Positions 42,983 through 53,287 of a stretch of DNA of 64,000 nucleotides are shown in pieces. The translations under genes were made by a program, and so were the position numbers. This DNA is from Rhodanobacter sp. MP7CTX1 (GTDB taxonomy: Bacteria > Pseudomonadota > Gammaproteobacteria > Xanthomonadales > Rhodanobacteraceae). Position 1 is the stretch's first letter. The number at the start of each line of letters is the position of its first letter. The notes below the pieces were generated by a model. It saw only the letters and a program-made list of their open reading frames with translations, did not search any database and was not told the DNA's origin. The DNA lies in contig NZ_JACHCN010000013.1 of assembly GCF_014205795.1 (NCBI RefSeq), forward strand, positions 62,001 to 126,000, in the 5' to 3' direction.

Positions 42983-44383
42983 TTACGCCTTCTTGGCTTT
43001 GGTCAGCAACTGATCAAGCAGCGAAATCGCAAGGTCGATTTCCTCATGGGTGATGTCCAGTGACGGCGCGAACGTGATCACGTTCTTGTACCAGCCGCCC
43101 ACGTCCAGCACGAGGCCGATCTTCTTGCCGTTGTGCTCGAGGTCGCCGGCCAGGCCGATGTCGACCATCTTGTCGAGCAGCGCCTTGTTCGGCGTGAAGC
43201 CGTCCTCGGTGCAGATCTCGGCGCGCAGCGCCAGACCCAGCCCGTCGACGTCGCCGATTTCCTTGTGGCGCTTCTGCAGATCGCGCAGACCTTCGAGGAA
43301 ATGCGCACCCTTCTTCGGCACCGTGGTCTCGTAGTCCAGCTCGTAACCCATCTTGATCACTTCCAGACCCAGCGCGGTGCCGAGCGGGTTGGAGTTGAAC
43401 GTGGAATGGGTCGAGCCCGGCGGGAACACGGTCGGGTTGATCAGCTCTTCGCGCGCCCACAGACCGGACAGCGGATTCAGGCCATTGGTCAGCGCCTTGC
43501 CGAACACCAGCACGTCCGGCGTCACGCCAAAATGCTCGATCGACCACAGCTTGCCGGTGCGCCAGAAGCCCATCTGGATTTCATCGACCACCATCAGGAT
43601 GCCGTACTTGTCGAGCACCTTCTTCAGGTCCTTGAAGAAGTTCATCGGCGGAATCACGTAGCCGCCGGTGCCCTGGATCGGCTCGACGTAGAACGCAGCG
43701 TATTCAGCCTGCTGCACTTTCGGATCCCACACACCGTTGTATTCGGTCTCGAACAGACGCTCGAACTGGCGCACGCAGGCGTCGGAATATTCTTCCGGCG
43801 TCATGCCCTTCGGGCGACGGAACGGATACGGGAACGGGATGAACATCGCGCGCTCGCCGAAGTGGCCGAAGCGACGACGGTAGCGATAGCTCGAGGTGAT
43901 CGCCGAGGCGCCCAGGGTACGGCCGTGGTAGCCACCCTCAAACGCGAACATCAGGCTCTTGCCGTTGCTGGCATTGCGCACGATCTTCAGCGAATCCTCG
44001 ATCGCCTGCGCACCGCCCACGTTGAAATGCACGCGGCCGTCCAGACCGAATTTCTTCTTCGCATCCTGCGCCACCGTCTTGGCCAGCTCGATGCGGGTCT
44101 GGTGCAGGTACTGGCTGGCCACCTGCGGCAGCCGGTCGATCTGCTCTTTCAGCACATTGTTGAGGCGCTGGTTGCCGTAGCCGAAATTGACCGCCGAGTA
44201 CCACATCTGCAGGTCGAGGAACGGCACGCCGGCCGTGTCGAACATGTAGCTGCCTTGACCGTGGCGGAAGATCTTCGGTGGATCCACGTAATGCACGGTG
44301 TCGCCGAACGAGCTGTACTTCGCCTCGTCGGCAAGCAGCTGCGCGTCGTCGATGAAGCCGGGCGCGTTCTTGTCGATTTTCAT
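42983..44383 (-). CDS. Class III PLP-dependent aminotransferase
   Basis: A 466-residue fold-type I enzyme of the class III (omega-amino acid/ornithine) group. PLP residues: D267 in VVDEIQMGFWRTG and Schiff-base lysine K296 in LVFGKALTNG; the phosphate-binding part is HFNVGGAQAIEDSL. The substrate is not clear from sequence; lysine, ornithine, long-chain amino or even phospho-lyase chemistry occur in this group. It is preceded 91 bases upstream by the MtnX-like phosphatase on the same strand. Confidence 0.87.
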   Translation of the reverse strand: MKIDKNAPGFIDDAQLLADEAKYSSFGDTVHYVDPPKIFRHGQGSYMFDTAGVPFLDLQMWYSAVNFGYGNQRLNNVLKEQIDRLPQVASQYLHQTRIELAKTVAQDAKKKFGLDGRVHFNVGGAQAIEDSLKIVRNASNGKSLMFAFEGGYHGRTLGASAITSSYRYRRRFGHFGERAMFIPFPYPFRRPKGMTPEEYSDACVRQFERLFETEYNGVWDPKVQQAEYAAFYVEPIQGTGGYVIPPMNFFKDLKKVLDKYGILMVVDEIQMGFWRTGKLWSIEHFGVTPDVLVFGKALTNGLNPLSGLWAREELINPTVFPPGSTHSTFNSNPLGTALGLEVIKMGYELDYETTVPKKGAHFLEGLRDLQKRHKEIGDVDGLGLALRAEICTEDGFTPNKALLDKMVDIGLAGDLEHNGKKIGLVLDVGGWYKNVITFAPSLDITHEEIDLAISLLDQLLTKAKKA

Positions 44384-44474
44384 GGGGAATGATCCGGAGT
44401 GATTCAGGAGTATTTGTTCAATGCAGGACGATCATGCCGGCTGGATGCAGCCGGCACGATCAAATACAGACTCA

Positions 44475-45185
44475 TCAAACCAGCGCAGGCACCGCCGCGT
44501 GGTGATGATGGTGGGCATGGCTGGCGAGACTACCGTCGAGCAGCATCGGCAGGAACTCGAGCGCATCCTCGAAGCCGGTGATCGGCACATAGTCGATGCC
44601 GGCAGCGCGGCAATGTTCGATCAGGCGATGCTTGGCGAACACGAAATCGACGCGATCGGCGGCACAGAAATCCGACGCGCCATCGCCGATCAGCAAGGTC
44701 TTGGCGCCGGTCTGGCTGGCCTGTGCCACGCAGGCACACTTGCAGGTACCGCTGCGGCAACCGTCAGCCTGGAACGGCGAGGTCAACTGCCACTGCTTCG
44801 GCGGCTCGGCGGGTGCAAGATGGTTCGCAGCCAACGGCAAGTCGTCCAGGCCATAGCGGCCGAGAATTTTGTGGATCGCATAGTCGAGCCCGTCGCTGAC
44901 CACGCGAATCGGCACGTTCAGTTCACGCGCCTTCGCCACGAAGCCCGGAAACGCATGATCGATCCACAACCCGGCCAGATGGGTGTCGAGCTCAGCACGG
45001 GTCATCTGCAGCAGGCCGACCTGCCCGGTCATGCATTCGCGCGAACCAATGCGGCCGGCGCGCCAATCCTGCTCCAGCACTTCCCAGCCGGAGCGGCCAA
45101 AACGGTCGAGCAGGGAGTCGATAACGTCTTCGACGGAAATCGTGCCGTCAAAATCACAAAGGATGGTCCAGCCAGATACAGACAT
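44475..45185 (-). CDS. MtnX-like HAD-IB phosphatase
   Basis: A 236-residue HAD hydrolase: nucleophile motif CDFDGTIS (D11, D13), motif II SDG, and GDGASDFCAA as motif IV. A Cys-rich segment GCRSGTCKCACVAQ recalls the Cys motif of MtnX/DKMTPP phosphatases. The C-terminus ends in a natural His-rich tail (HAHHHHHAA), which could bind metal. ATG 45185 with AAGAG eight bases upstream was preferred over GTG 45194. The substrate is unknown; no other methionine-salvage gene is near. Confidence 0.82.
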   Translation of the reverse strand: MSVSGWTILCDFDGTISVEDVIDSLLDRFGRSGWEVLEQDWRAGRIGSRECMTGQVGLLQMTRAELDTHLAGLWIDHAFPGFVAKARELNVPIRVVSDGLDYAIHKILGRYGLDDLPLAANHLAPAEPPKQWQLTSPFQADGCRSGTCKCACVAQASQTGAKTLLIGDGASDFCAADRVDFVFAKHRLIEHCRAAGIDYVPITGFEDALEFLPMLLDGSLASHAHHHHHAAVPALV

Positions 45186-45358
45186 CGGAATCACTCTTGT
45201 AACGATGCCTTACAGGGTAGGAAAACTGCCTTTCGGCGCCCTTTCCCTTTTCCTAACGCAGGCTGAGCGAAAAGCTGCAATATCGCGCCAAAGCTAGCTC
45301 CAGAGCCAACGGGGTGAGACAGCAACCGGTTGGCAGAGTTCCCTGCAGGACAACAAGC

Positions 45359-45673
45359 TCAACGATCGTCCCGTGTCCAGATCACCCCATCTTCCTCGCG
45401 CACCGGAAAGCTCGCGATCGGCTCATAGGCCGGCGGACGAGTCACGGCCCCGTCACGCAGGTCGAAGCGTGCACCATGCCTCGGGCATTCCACTTCAAAG
45501 CCATGCACATCGCCGCCGGCCAGCTCACCACCGTCATGCGTGCACACGTCCTCGATCGCATACAGCGCGCCGTCGATGTTGTACACCGCGATCGAGGTGT
45601 CGCCGTCCCAAACCACCCTGAATTCGCCCGGCAGCAATTCGCTGCGCGTGCCGACTTTCACCCAGCCGTTCAT
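45359..45673 (-). CDS. Rieske [2Fe-2S] ferredoxin
   Basis: A 104-residue soluble Rieske protein. Cluster ligands are C44-T-H46 and C63-P-R-H66 (DVCTHDGGELAGG, VECPRHGARF). This size matches the ferredoxin components of aromatic ring dioxygenases or biphenyl-type electron chains, but no oxygenase is adjacent; it may serve another redox partner. It follows a GNAT gene by 16 bases on the same strand, so co-transcription is likely. Confidence 0.92.
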   Translation of the reverse strand: MNGWVKVGTRSELLPGEFRVVWDGDTSIAVYNIDGALYAIEDVCTHDGGELAGGDVHGFEVECPRHGARFDLRDGAVTRPPAYEPIASFPVREEDGVIWTRDDR

Positions 45674-45689
45674 GTCGGCTGCCCGGGGA

Positions 45690-46235
45690 TCATGAGCCGG
45701 CTCCCAGATCCTTGATCAGCACTTCGAAGCGCAAATCATCACGGCGGGGAATGCCGAAGCGCTCGTCGCCATACGGAAATGGCTGATACTCGCCGCTGCG
45801 CCGATACCCGCGGCGCTCGTACCAGGCGATCAGCTCGGAGCGCTGCTCGATCACTGTCATGCGCATCGCACGGCAATGCCACTGTTCGCGTGCAAGTCGT
45901 TCCGCCTCGGCCAACACCGCCTTGCCGAGGCCACCGCCCTGTTGATCGGGGTCCACGGCAAACATGCCGAAATAACCGGACTCGCCTTGCTGCTCCACGT
46001 GGGCGCTGGCGATCAACTGCCCGTCCCTTTCGGCAAGCAGCACGCAGCTGCCGGGGCGGTCCACCAATTCGCCGACGGCCGGCTCGTCAGTGCGACGGCC
46101 GTCCAGCAACTCCGATTCGGTCGTCCAGCCACGCCGGCCCGAATCACCGCGATAGGCCGACTCGACCAGGGCCACGATGGCGGGAACGTCAGCGGTCCCG
46201 GCCGCACGAAAAATGAGAGAGAGAGGCTTATTCAT
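45690..46235 (-). CDS. GNAT family N-acetyltransferase
   Basis: A 181-residue acetyltransferase. The acetyl-CoA pyrophosphate loop is FAVDPDQQGGGLGKAVLAEAE (V to R-x-x-G-x-G/A type), followed by the C-terminal IAWYERRGYRRSGEY motif. The substrate is unknown. ATG 46235 was chosen since the domain starts there. The gene is divergent from the second M13 peptidase. Confidence 0.87.
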   Translation of the reverse strand: MNKPLSLIFRAAGTADVPAIVALVESAYRGDSGRRGWTTESELLDGRRTDEPAVGELVDRPGSCVLLAERDGQLIASAHVEQQGESGYFGMFAVDPDQQGGGLGKAVLAEAERLAREQWHCRAMRMTVIEQRSELIAWYERRGYRRSGEYQPFPYGDERFGIPRRDDLRFEVLIKDLGAGS

Positions 46236-46305
46236 CTGCCGATGATAATGCCCGTGCAGCTTGCTCACCACGACCTTCAGCAGATATACGGCCGCCGCAC
46301 GACCG

Positions 46306-46324
46306 TGACCTTCGACACTGTTTG
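46306..46324 (+). promoter_or_regulatory. Shared upstream element of M13 gene 2
   Basis: TGACCTTCGACACTGTTTG, identical at 17 of 19 positions to the element at 5658-5676, lies 85 bases before the start of this second M13 gene. Conservation in otherwise different upstream DNA suggests a shared binding site or promoter part. Confidence 0.45.
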
Positions 46325-46409
46325 CCACATGACTTCCTGCCTACGGTTCAGGATCGTCATGCCCGGCATCGGGTCATCCGGCTCACCAACGCGCACCGAG
46401 GGGAAATCC

Positions 46410-48446
46410 ATGAAGCACCGCATCGTGAAACCGCTGGCCTTTGCCGTCGGTCTCGCCCTGTTCACCAACGCAATCGCCGCGCCCTCCGCCGTTTTCGACG
46501 TGAAGGAGCTCGATGGCAAGATCAACGCGTGCACCGACTTCAACGGCTTCGTCAATGCGCAATGGGTGGCCAAGAACCCGATTCCCGCCGATCGCACGCG
46601 CTGGGGTTCGTTCGATGCGTTGCGCGAAGCGAGCCTGAACGTACAGCACAAGATCGTCGACGATGCCGCCAGCAACGCCGCCAAGGCAGCCCCTGGTTCG
46701 ATCGAGCAGAAGATCGGCTATCTGTATGCCTCCGGCATGGACGAGGCCGCCGTCAATCGCGCCGGCTTCGATCCGATCAAGCCGAAATTGGCACACATCG
46801 ATGGTTTGAAGAGCAGCGCCGACGTCGTCAGCTACGTTCGTGACAGCTACGCGCAGGGAGAACCGGTGCTGTTCCGTTTCTCCGGCAACGCCGACTTCAA
46901 AGACTCCAACCAGGAGATCGCCTACGCCAACCAGGGCGGCCTCGGCCTGCCGACTGCCGACTACTACAGCAAGCCGGATTACGAGAAAATCCGCGCTGCC
47001 TACGTGGCGCATATCGCCAAGCTGCTCCAGCTCACCGGGGTCAGCGCTGCCGATGCACAACAACAGGCCACCGCGGTGTTGGCGTTCGAGACCCGTCTGG
47101 CGGCCGCCTCGCTGGTGCCGGTGGAAATGCGCAAGCCGGAGAATCGCTACCACTTTGTGAGCATTGCGGACGCCGACAAGGTGACGCCGAGCTTCGAGTG
47201 GGCGGCGTTCTTCAAGGCTCAGGGAGCCGACGTGAAAGATGGCTTCTCGCTGTCACAGCCGAAGTTCTTCGCCGAGGTTCAGAAGATGCTCGGCGACGTG
47301 CCGGTCGCGCAATGGCAGGCGTATTTCCGCTATCACGCGATCGCCAATGCGGCACCCTACCTGTCCGCGCCATTCCAGCAGGAGGACTTCGCGTTCGAGG
47401 AGCAAACCCTCAACGGCCAGAAGGAAATGGAACCGCGCTGGAAGCGTGTACTGAGCACCACCAACGACGGCATGGGCATGGCGCTGGGCCAGTTGTACGT
47501 GGCCCACAATTTTTCGCCGGCCTCCAAGGAGCGTGCCCAGGAACTGGTCAACAACCTGCGTGCGGCCTACAAGACGCGCATCGAGAACCTGCCCTGGATG
47601 AGCGATGCGACCAAGCAGAAGGCGCTCGAGAAATGGGCCACCTTCGTACCGAAGATCGGTTACCCGGACAAGTGGCGCGAGTGGTCGGGCCTCACGCTGA
47701 CCCCGGACAACTACTACGCGAACGTGCAGGCTGCGGACAAGTTCAACTACGACTATCACATCGGCAAGATCGGCAAGCCGGTCGACCGCACCGAGTGGGG
47801 CATGACTCCGCAGACGGTGAACGCCTATTACAACGCACAACAGAACGAGATCGTGTTTCCCGCCGCGATTCTGCAGCCGCCGTTCTTCGATGCGAAGGCC
47901 GATGACGGAATCAACTACGGTGGTATCGGCGCGGTGATCGGACACGAGATGGGCCATGGCTATGACGACCAGGGCAGCAAGTTCGACGCCCAGGGCAACA
48001 ACATCAACTGGTGGACCGACGCTGACCGCCAGGCGTTCGAGGCGCGTACCGCCAAGCTCGCCGCGCAGTTCGACAGCTATGAGCCGCTGCCTGGCAAGCA
48101 CGTCAACGGCCAGCTGACCATGGGTGAGAACATCGGCGATCTCGGTGGTTTGAACGCCTCGTATACCGCGCTGCAGATGGCACTGCTGAAAAATCCAGCC
48201 GAAGCGAAGAAAAAGATCGACGGCTATACCGAGGATCAACGCTTCTTCCTCAACTGGGCGCGCGTGTGGCGCGGCAACATTCGTCCGCAAGCACAGATCA
48301 CCCTACTCAACACCGATCCGCACGCCCCAGCACAGTTCCGTGCGATCGGTGCGCCCTCGAACATGCCCGAGTTTGCCATGGCATTCCAATGCAAGCCGGG
48401 CGATGCGATGGTGCGCTCACCGGAAACGCAGGTGAAGATCTGGTAG
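46410..48446 (+). CDS. M13 family (neprilysin-like) zinc endopeptidase, secreted
   Basis: A 678-residue paralogue of the M13 enzyme at 5.8 kb. It carries a standard signal peptide (LFTNAIA-A) instead of a lipobox and lacks the Ala/Pro linker, so it should be soluble in the periplasm or released. The zinc motif is HEMGH (H512) with E573 in GENIGDLGG, and the C-terminus CKPGDAMVRS...VKIW is conserved. GAGGGG precedes ATG 46410. A terminator-like hairpin follows. Confidence 0.94.
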   Translation: MKHRIVKPLAFAVGLALFTNAIAAPSAVFDVKELDGKINACTDFNGFVNAQWVAKNPIPADRTRWGSFDALREASLNVQHKIVDDAASNAAKAAPGSIEQKIGYLYASGMDEAAVNRAGFDPIKPKLAHIDGLKSSADVVSYVRDSYAQGEPVLFRFSGNADFKDSNQEIAYANQGGLGLPTADYYSKPDYEKIRAAYVAHIAKLLQLTGVSAADAQQQATAVLAFETRLAAASLVPVEMRKPENRYHFVSIADADKVTPSFEWAAFFKAQGADVKDGFSLSQPKFFAEVQKMLGDVPVAQWQAYFRYHAIANAAPYLSAPFQQEDFAFEEQTLNGQKEMEPRWKRVLSTTNDGMGMALGQLYVAHNFSPASKERAQELVNNLRAAYKTRIENLPWMSDATKQKALEKWATFVPKIGYPDKWREWSGLTLTPDNYYANVQAADKFNYDYHIGKIGKPVDRTEWGMTPQTVNAYYNAQQNEIVFPAAILQPPFFDAKADDGINYGGIGAVIGHEMGHGYDDQGSKFDAQGNNINWWTDADRQAFEARTAKLAAQFDSYEPLPGKHVNGQLTMGENIGDLGGLNASYTALQMALLKNPAEAKKKIDGYTEDQRFFLNWARVWRGNIRPQAQITLLNTDPHAPAQFRAIGAPSNMPEFAMAFQCKPGDAMVRSPETQVKIW

Positions 48447-48467
48447 GTCGGCACGACCGGCGTTCAC

Positions 48468-48497
48468 AAAACCACCGCTCCCCGGTTGTGGTTTTTC
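48468..48497 (+). terminator. Probable terminator after M13 gene 2
   Basis: An 8-base stem AAAACCAC / GTGGTTTT with a 12-base loop, ending in a T-run (48492-48496). It lies 21 bases after the stop. Confidence 0.65.
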
Positions 48498-48582
48498 ATG
48501 CATGATGACCGGTGGCAACAGCAGGCAGGTGACACGCGTCACCTGCCTGGGCCGGAACCCACTCATGTGAAACGGAGACAAC

Positions 48583-49577
<995 letters not shown>

Positions 49578-49581
<4 letters not shown>

Positions 49582-50339
49582 ACGTCTACGCGATCCGCGC
49601 GATTTACCGCTTCGAGATGGCACGCACGTTCCGCACGTTGATGCAGAGCATCGCCTCACCGGTGCTGTCCACCTCACTCTACTTCGTGGTGTTCGGCACG
49701 GCGATCGGCTCGCGCATGGGCCACATTGGCGGCGTCAGCTACGGCGCCTTCATCATCCCCGGGCTGATCATGCTGTCCCTGCTCAACGAAAGCATCTCGA
49801 ACGCCTCGTTCGGCATCTATCTGCCGAAGTGGTCGGGAACGATCTACGAGCTGCTGTCCGCGCCGGTGTCGTACGTCGAGGTGGTGCTTGGCTACGTCGG
49901 CGCGGCCACCACCAAGTCGGTGATGCTGGGCGTACTGATCCTGGCCACCGCACGACTGTTCGTGCCCTACGAGATCGCGCACCCCGTGTGGATGGCCGCC
50001 TTCCTGTTGCTCACGGCGGTCACCTTCAGCCTGTTCGGTTTCATCATCGGCCTATGGGCGGACGACTTCCAGAAACTGCAGGTGATCCCGCTGATGGTCG
50101 TCACGCCGCTGACCTTTCTCGGTGGCGCGTTCTACTCGATCAACATGTTGCCGCCGCTGTGGCAGAAGATCACTCTATTCAATCCGGTGGTCTACCTCAT
50201 CAGTGGATTCCGCTGGAGCTTCTACGGTGTAGCCGACGTCAACATGGCAGTCAGCCTCGGCATGACACTGGCGTTCATGGCGCTGTGCCTCGCCGTAGTG
50301 TGGTGGATTTTTCGCACTGGCTACAAGCTGCGCACCTGA
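49578..50339 (+). CDS. ABC-2 type exporter permease (YadH-like)
   Basis: A 253-residue permease with six membrane helices and the ABC-2 signature in [23 protein letters not shown] and the later [17 protein letters not shown]. The ATG overlaps the ATPase stop (ATGA). With the preceding gene it forms a complete homodimeric exporter of the YadGH/DrrAB/nod type, possibly for lipids, polysaccharide or drugs. Confidence 0.92.
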
Positions 50340-50389
50340 GATATCCGGACCAGATACAGACGACAAAACATCCCGAGGCGAGCTGACTC

Positions 50390-51109
50390 ATGCACGCATG
50401 TCCATCGATGTTTGCGAAGGCGCCGATCGGTCGCCAGCGACATGCCGCCAATCAGCGGCTGGAGCGGCATTGCCATGACAGCGCTTTCGCCACCGTCGTG
50501 CTTGGCGGCGGCTACCTCGAAGCGGGTGACGAGGGACGCCGCACCATCGGGGCAGGCGACGTGCTGATCCATCGGGCCTACGAGTCCCACCTCGACTGCT
50601 TCTCGCGCTGTGGCGCGCACGTGCTGATCCTTCCTGTGACGAACGCTGCCACGCTGCCGGTGTTCGGCCAGATCGTTGATCCGGATCAACTGGCGCGCAT
50701 CGCAAGGCGCTCGCCACAGGACGCCTGGGCGGCACTGGTCGACGGCCTGCTGGCGGGCGACCGTCGGCACCAGGATTGGCCGGACCTTCTTGCCGAACAG
50801 CTTCGCTGCCAGCCTGCGCTGTCGCTACGTCAGTGGGCAGAAGAGACCGGGCTGCGTGCTGAAACGGTGAGCCGCGGCTTTCAACTCGCCTATGGCAGTT
50901 CACCGAAGGCGTTCCGGGCCAATGCGCGCGCACGCGCCGCGCTCGATCATATCCGGGACACTCCCCTGCCGCTTGCCGATATCGCTGCGAATCTGGGCTT
51001 TGCCGACCAGGCGCACATGAGTCGGGCAGTCACTGGATTGACCGGCCGAATACCTCGCGCATGGCGGGCGAAGACCGCGCCCGTTGCGGCAAACTTGATT
51101 CGTCGCTGA
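50390..51109 (+). CDS. AraC-family transcriptional regulator
   Basis: A 239-residue regulator. The N-terminal half looks like a cupin ligand domain (ERHCHDSAFATVVLGGGY, then AGDVLIHRAYESH). The C-terminal double helix-turn-helix spans about 135-230, with LSLRQWAEETGLRAETVSRGF and LPLADIAANLGFADQAHMSRA. It lies 50 bases after the exporter permease and may regulate it or the aspartyl protease gene downstream. Confidence 0.9.
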   Translation: MHACPSMFAKAPIGRQRHAANQRLERHCHDSAFATVVLGGGYLEAGDEGRRTIGAGDVLIHRAYESHLDCFSRCGAHVLILPVTNAATLPVFGQIVDPDQLARIARRSPQDAWAALVDGLLAGDRRHQDWPDLLAEQLRCQPALSLRQWAEETGLRAETVSRGFQLAYGSSPKAFRANARARAALDHIRDTPLPLADIAANLGFADQAHMSRAVTGLTGRIPRAWRAKTAPVAANLIRR

Positions 51110-51263
51110 GCATTGGCGGCCTGCCAGAAAGTGTCAACTGGATTCAAGACAGCCGACATGCAGCTCATCTAACCTCGACGCCATCATGAGGGATCCGCCA
51201 GAATCGAATGGCGCTCCACGCATGAGCCTGGAATCATCTGCCCAAAACCGACACGGAGCACGC

Positions 51264-53111
51264 ATGCGCAAGACCTATCTGGCCATCGTCCTGGCTGCGC
51301 TCGTCGCGCAGCCACCCGCTCACGCCGCCACTCAGATTGCCGATATTCTCGCGGCCAATCAGGTCGCCACTGGTGGCTCCGCATGGAAAGGCAAGCTCAC
51401 GCTGCAAAGCGACTATGCCTACTCAGGACAGGGACTCACGGGTACGACATCATCGCTGGCGGACCTTGAGCACGGCGCGTTTGTCGACAGCTACTCGATC
51501 GGACCGACCCGCGGTGCCAGCGGTTTCGACGGCACCCATGCATGGGAAAAGGAGCAGTCCGGCACCGTTACCACTCAGGAGGGTGGCGACGTTCGACAGC
51601 TGGCCGTCAATGAGGTTTATCGCGACCAGAATTCGTGGTGGCACGCGGATCACGGCGGCGCACAGATCAGCAGCGCCGGCCAGAAGAATGACGACGGCAA
51701 GACATACGACGTACTGACCGTCGTGCCCAAGGAAGGCAACACGTTCGATGCCTGGTTTGACACCCGCACGCACCTGCTGGCGCGTACCGTAGAAATGCAG
51801 GCCACGCAAAAGATCACCACGTTCTACACCGACTATGCGGTCACCGATGGTGTGCAGATCGCCCACAAGCTGGTGATCGACGATGGCAGTGGTGTCGCGA
51901 ACCGGCAGACGATGACGCTGACTTCCGCGCACTTCCTGCCCGCACGCGAAGTATCGAGCTATGCAAAGCCCGCAAGCCAACTGCACGACTACACACTGAC
52001 TGGCGGCGTTACTGAAACCACCGTGCCGTTCCAGCTGATCAACAACCATATCTACGCCAAAGTATCGATCAATGGCAGCAAGCCCCTGAACTTCATTTTC
52101 GACACCGGCGGCCACGATATCCTGACACCCCCAACGGCGAAACTGCTGGGCGTGAAGCCAGTGGGCAGCCAGACTGCAGCGGGTGCGGGCGATAGCGTGG
52201 CGCAGAGCGGCGTGGCGACGGTCGACGCGATCAAGGTCGGTGCGGCCACGCTCACTGAACAGTCGGTCAGCGTGCTGCAGTTCTCGAATGCCGCCGAAGG
52301 CATCGACGAGCAGGGCATGATCGGCTACGAATTCTTTGCCCGCTTCATCACGCGCTTCGATTACGGCAAGCACCAGATTACGTTTATCGACAAGCAGCAC
52401 TTCGATCCGAAGGATGCCGGCACGCCGGTGCGGTTTCGGTTCTACCATCAGTTTCCCGAAGTCCTCGGCTCATACGAGGGCATTGCAGGTCGCTTTGGCA
52501 TCGACACTGGCGCGCGCACTGCGCTGTCGCTGACGCGCCCGTTTGCCGAGAAGAACCAACTGCGCGATCACGAGACGAACGGCATCGAGGCGTTGACCGG
52601 CTGGGGTGTTGGCGGCCCTACCCGCGGCTTCGTGTTCCGCGGCAAGGACCTGAAACTTGATGGCCTGACGATCGCTTCCCCGCTAACCGAATTCAGCATC
52701 GACAAGGGCGGCGCTGGTGGTGTCGATGCGTTTCCCAACAACGTCGGCGGCGGTGTGCTCAAGCGCTTCGTCGTCACGCTCGACTACGACCACCAGCTGA
52801 TGTACCTGAAACCAATCCAGGGCAAGGTCGACGACCTCGATACCTTCGACCGTTCCGGCATGTGGATCAACGGGGACAAGCAGGGCTTCAAGATCGTCGA
52901 CGTGGGCAAAGGCACGCCCGCTGACGTCGCGGGGCTACGTGCGGGCGATGTCATCACTGCGGTAGACGGCAAGCCGGTGAGCGCGATTCATCTCTACGAT
53001 TTGCGCAAGCGCCTGCGAAACGATGCGGTGGGGACCACGATGACGATGTCGGTAGCGCGCGATGGCGCCACGCGAACGGCGAAGCTTACGCTGCGTGACT
53101 TGCTCGGATAG
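51264..53111 (+). CDS. Secreted retropepsin-like aspartyl protease with PDZ domain
   Basis: A 615-residue precursor with a signal peptide (AQPPAHA-A). The N-terminal about 250 residues form a beta-rich domain of unknown role. Two aspartyl-protease half-sites follow, FIFDTGGHD (D280) and FGIDTGART (D414), so both catalytic aspartates may be in one chain. A C-terminal PDZ domain occupies about 525-605 (GTPADVAGLRAGDVITAVDG). It probably works in the periplasm. ATG 51264 has GGAG five bases before it. Confidence 0.85.
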   Translation: MRKTYLAIVLAALVAQPPAHAATQIADILAANQVATGGSAWKGKLTLQSDYAYSGQGLTGTTSSLADLEHGAFVDSYSIGPTRGASGFDGTHAWEKEQSGTVTTQEGGDVRQLAVNEVYRDQNSWWHADHGGAQISSAGQKNDDGKTYDVLTVVPKEGNTFDAWFDTRTHLLARTVEMQATQKITTFYTDYAVTDGVQIAHKLVIDDGSGVANRQTMTLTSAHFLPAREVSSYAKPASQLHDYTLTGGVTETTVPFQLINNHIYAKVSINGSKPLNFIFDTGGHDILTPPTAKLLGVKPVGSQTAAGAGDSVAQSGVATVDAIKVGAATLTEQSVSVLQFSNAAEGIDEQGMIGYEFFARFITRFDYGKHQITFIDKQHFDPKDAGTPVRFRFYHQFPEVLGSYEGIAGRFGIDTGARTALSLTRPFAEKNQLRDHETNGIEALTGWGVGGPTRGFVFRGKDLKLDGLTIASPLTEFSIDKGGAGGVDAFPNNVGGGVLKRFVVTLDYDHQLMYLKPIQGKVDDLDTFDRSGMWINGDKQGFKIVDVGKGTPADVAGLRAGDVITAVDGKPVSAIHLYDLRKRLRNDAVGTTMTMSVARDGATRTAKLTLRDLLG

Positions 53112-53222
53112 TCGGCAACCGGCGATCTGTCAGCGCGGAGGCCACGCGAAAGCCACGCCATGAAATGGTGAGGCTTCCCTCAAGGGAGTCTCGCCTCACG
53201 GGTGTCTCGCAACGCAGCCGAT

Positions 53223-53258
53223 CGCTAGTCATTCCTGCGAAGGCAGGAATGACTAGCG
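53223..53258. repeat. Short perfect palindrome (dispersed-repeat type)
   Basis: A perfect 16-base inverted repeat, CGCTAGTCATTCCTGC / GCAGGAATGACTAGCG, with loop GAAG. It resembles the widespread GTCATTCCCGC/GCGGGAATGAC repeats of proteobacteria. It lies between convergent genes (protease and PanE-like reductase) and could also act as a bidirectional hairpin. Confidence 0.8.
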
Positions 53259-53287
53259 GGGGGTTGCAGGCTACTCGAGGTGCGCGC

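Noticed and set aside
36326..45185. Exosortase/PEP-CTERM-associated cluster
   Set aside because: Hydrolase, ACP and FemAB-like genes suggested it, but no exosortase, AMP-ligase, decarboxylase or amidotransferase gene is present.
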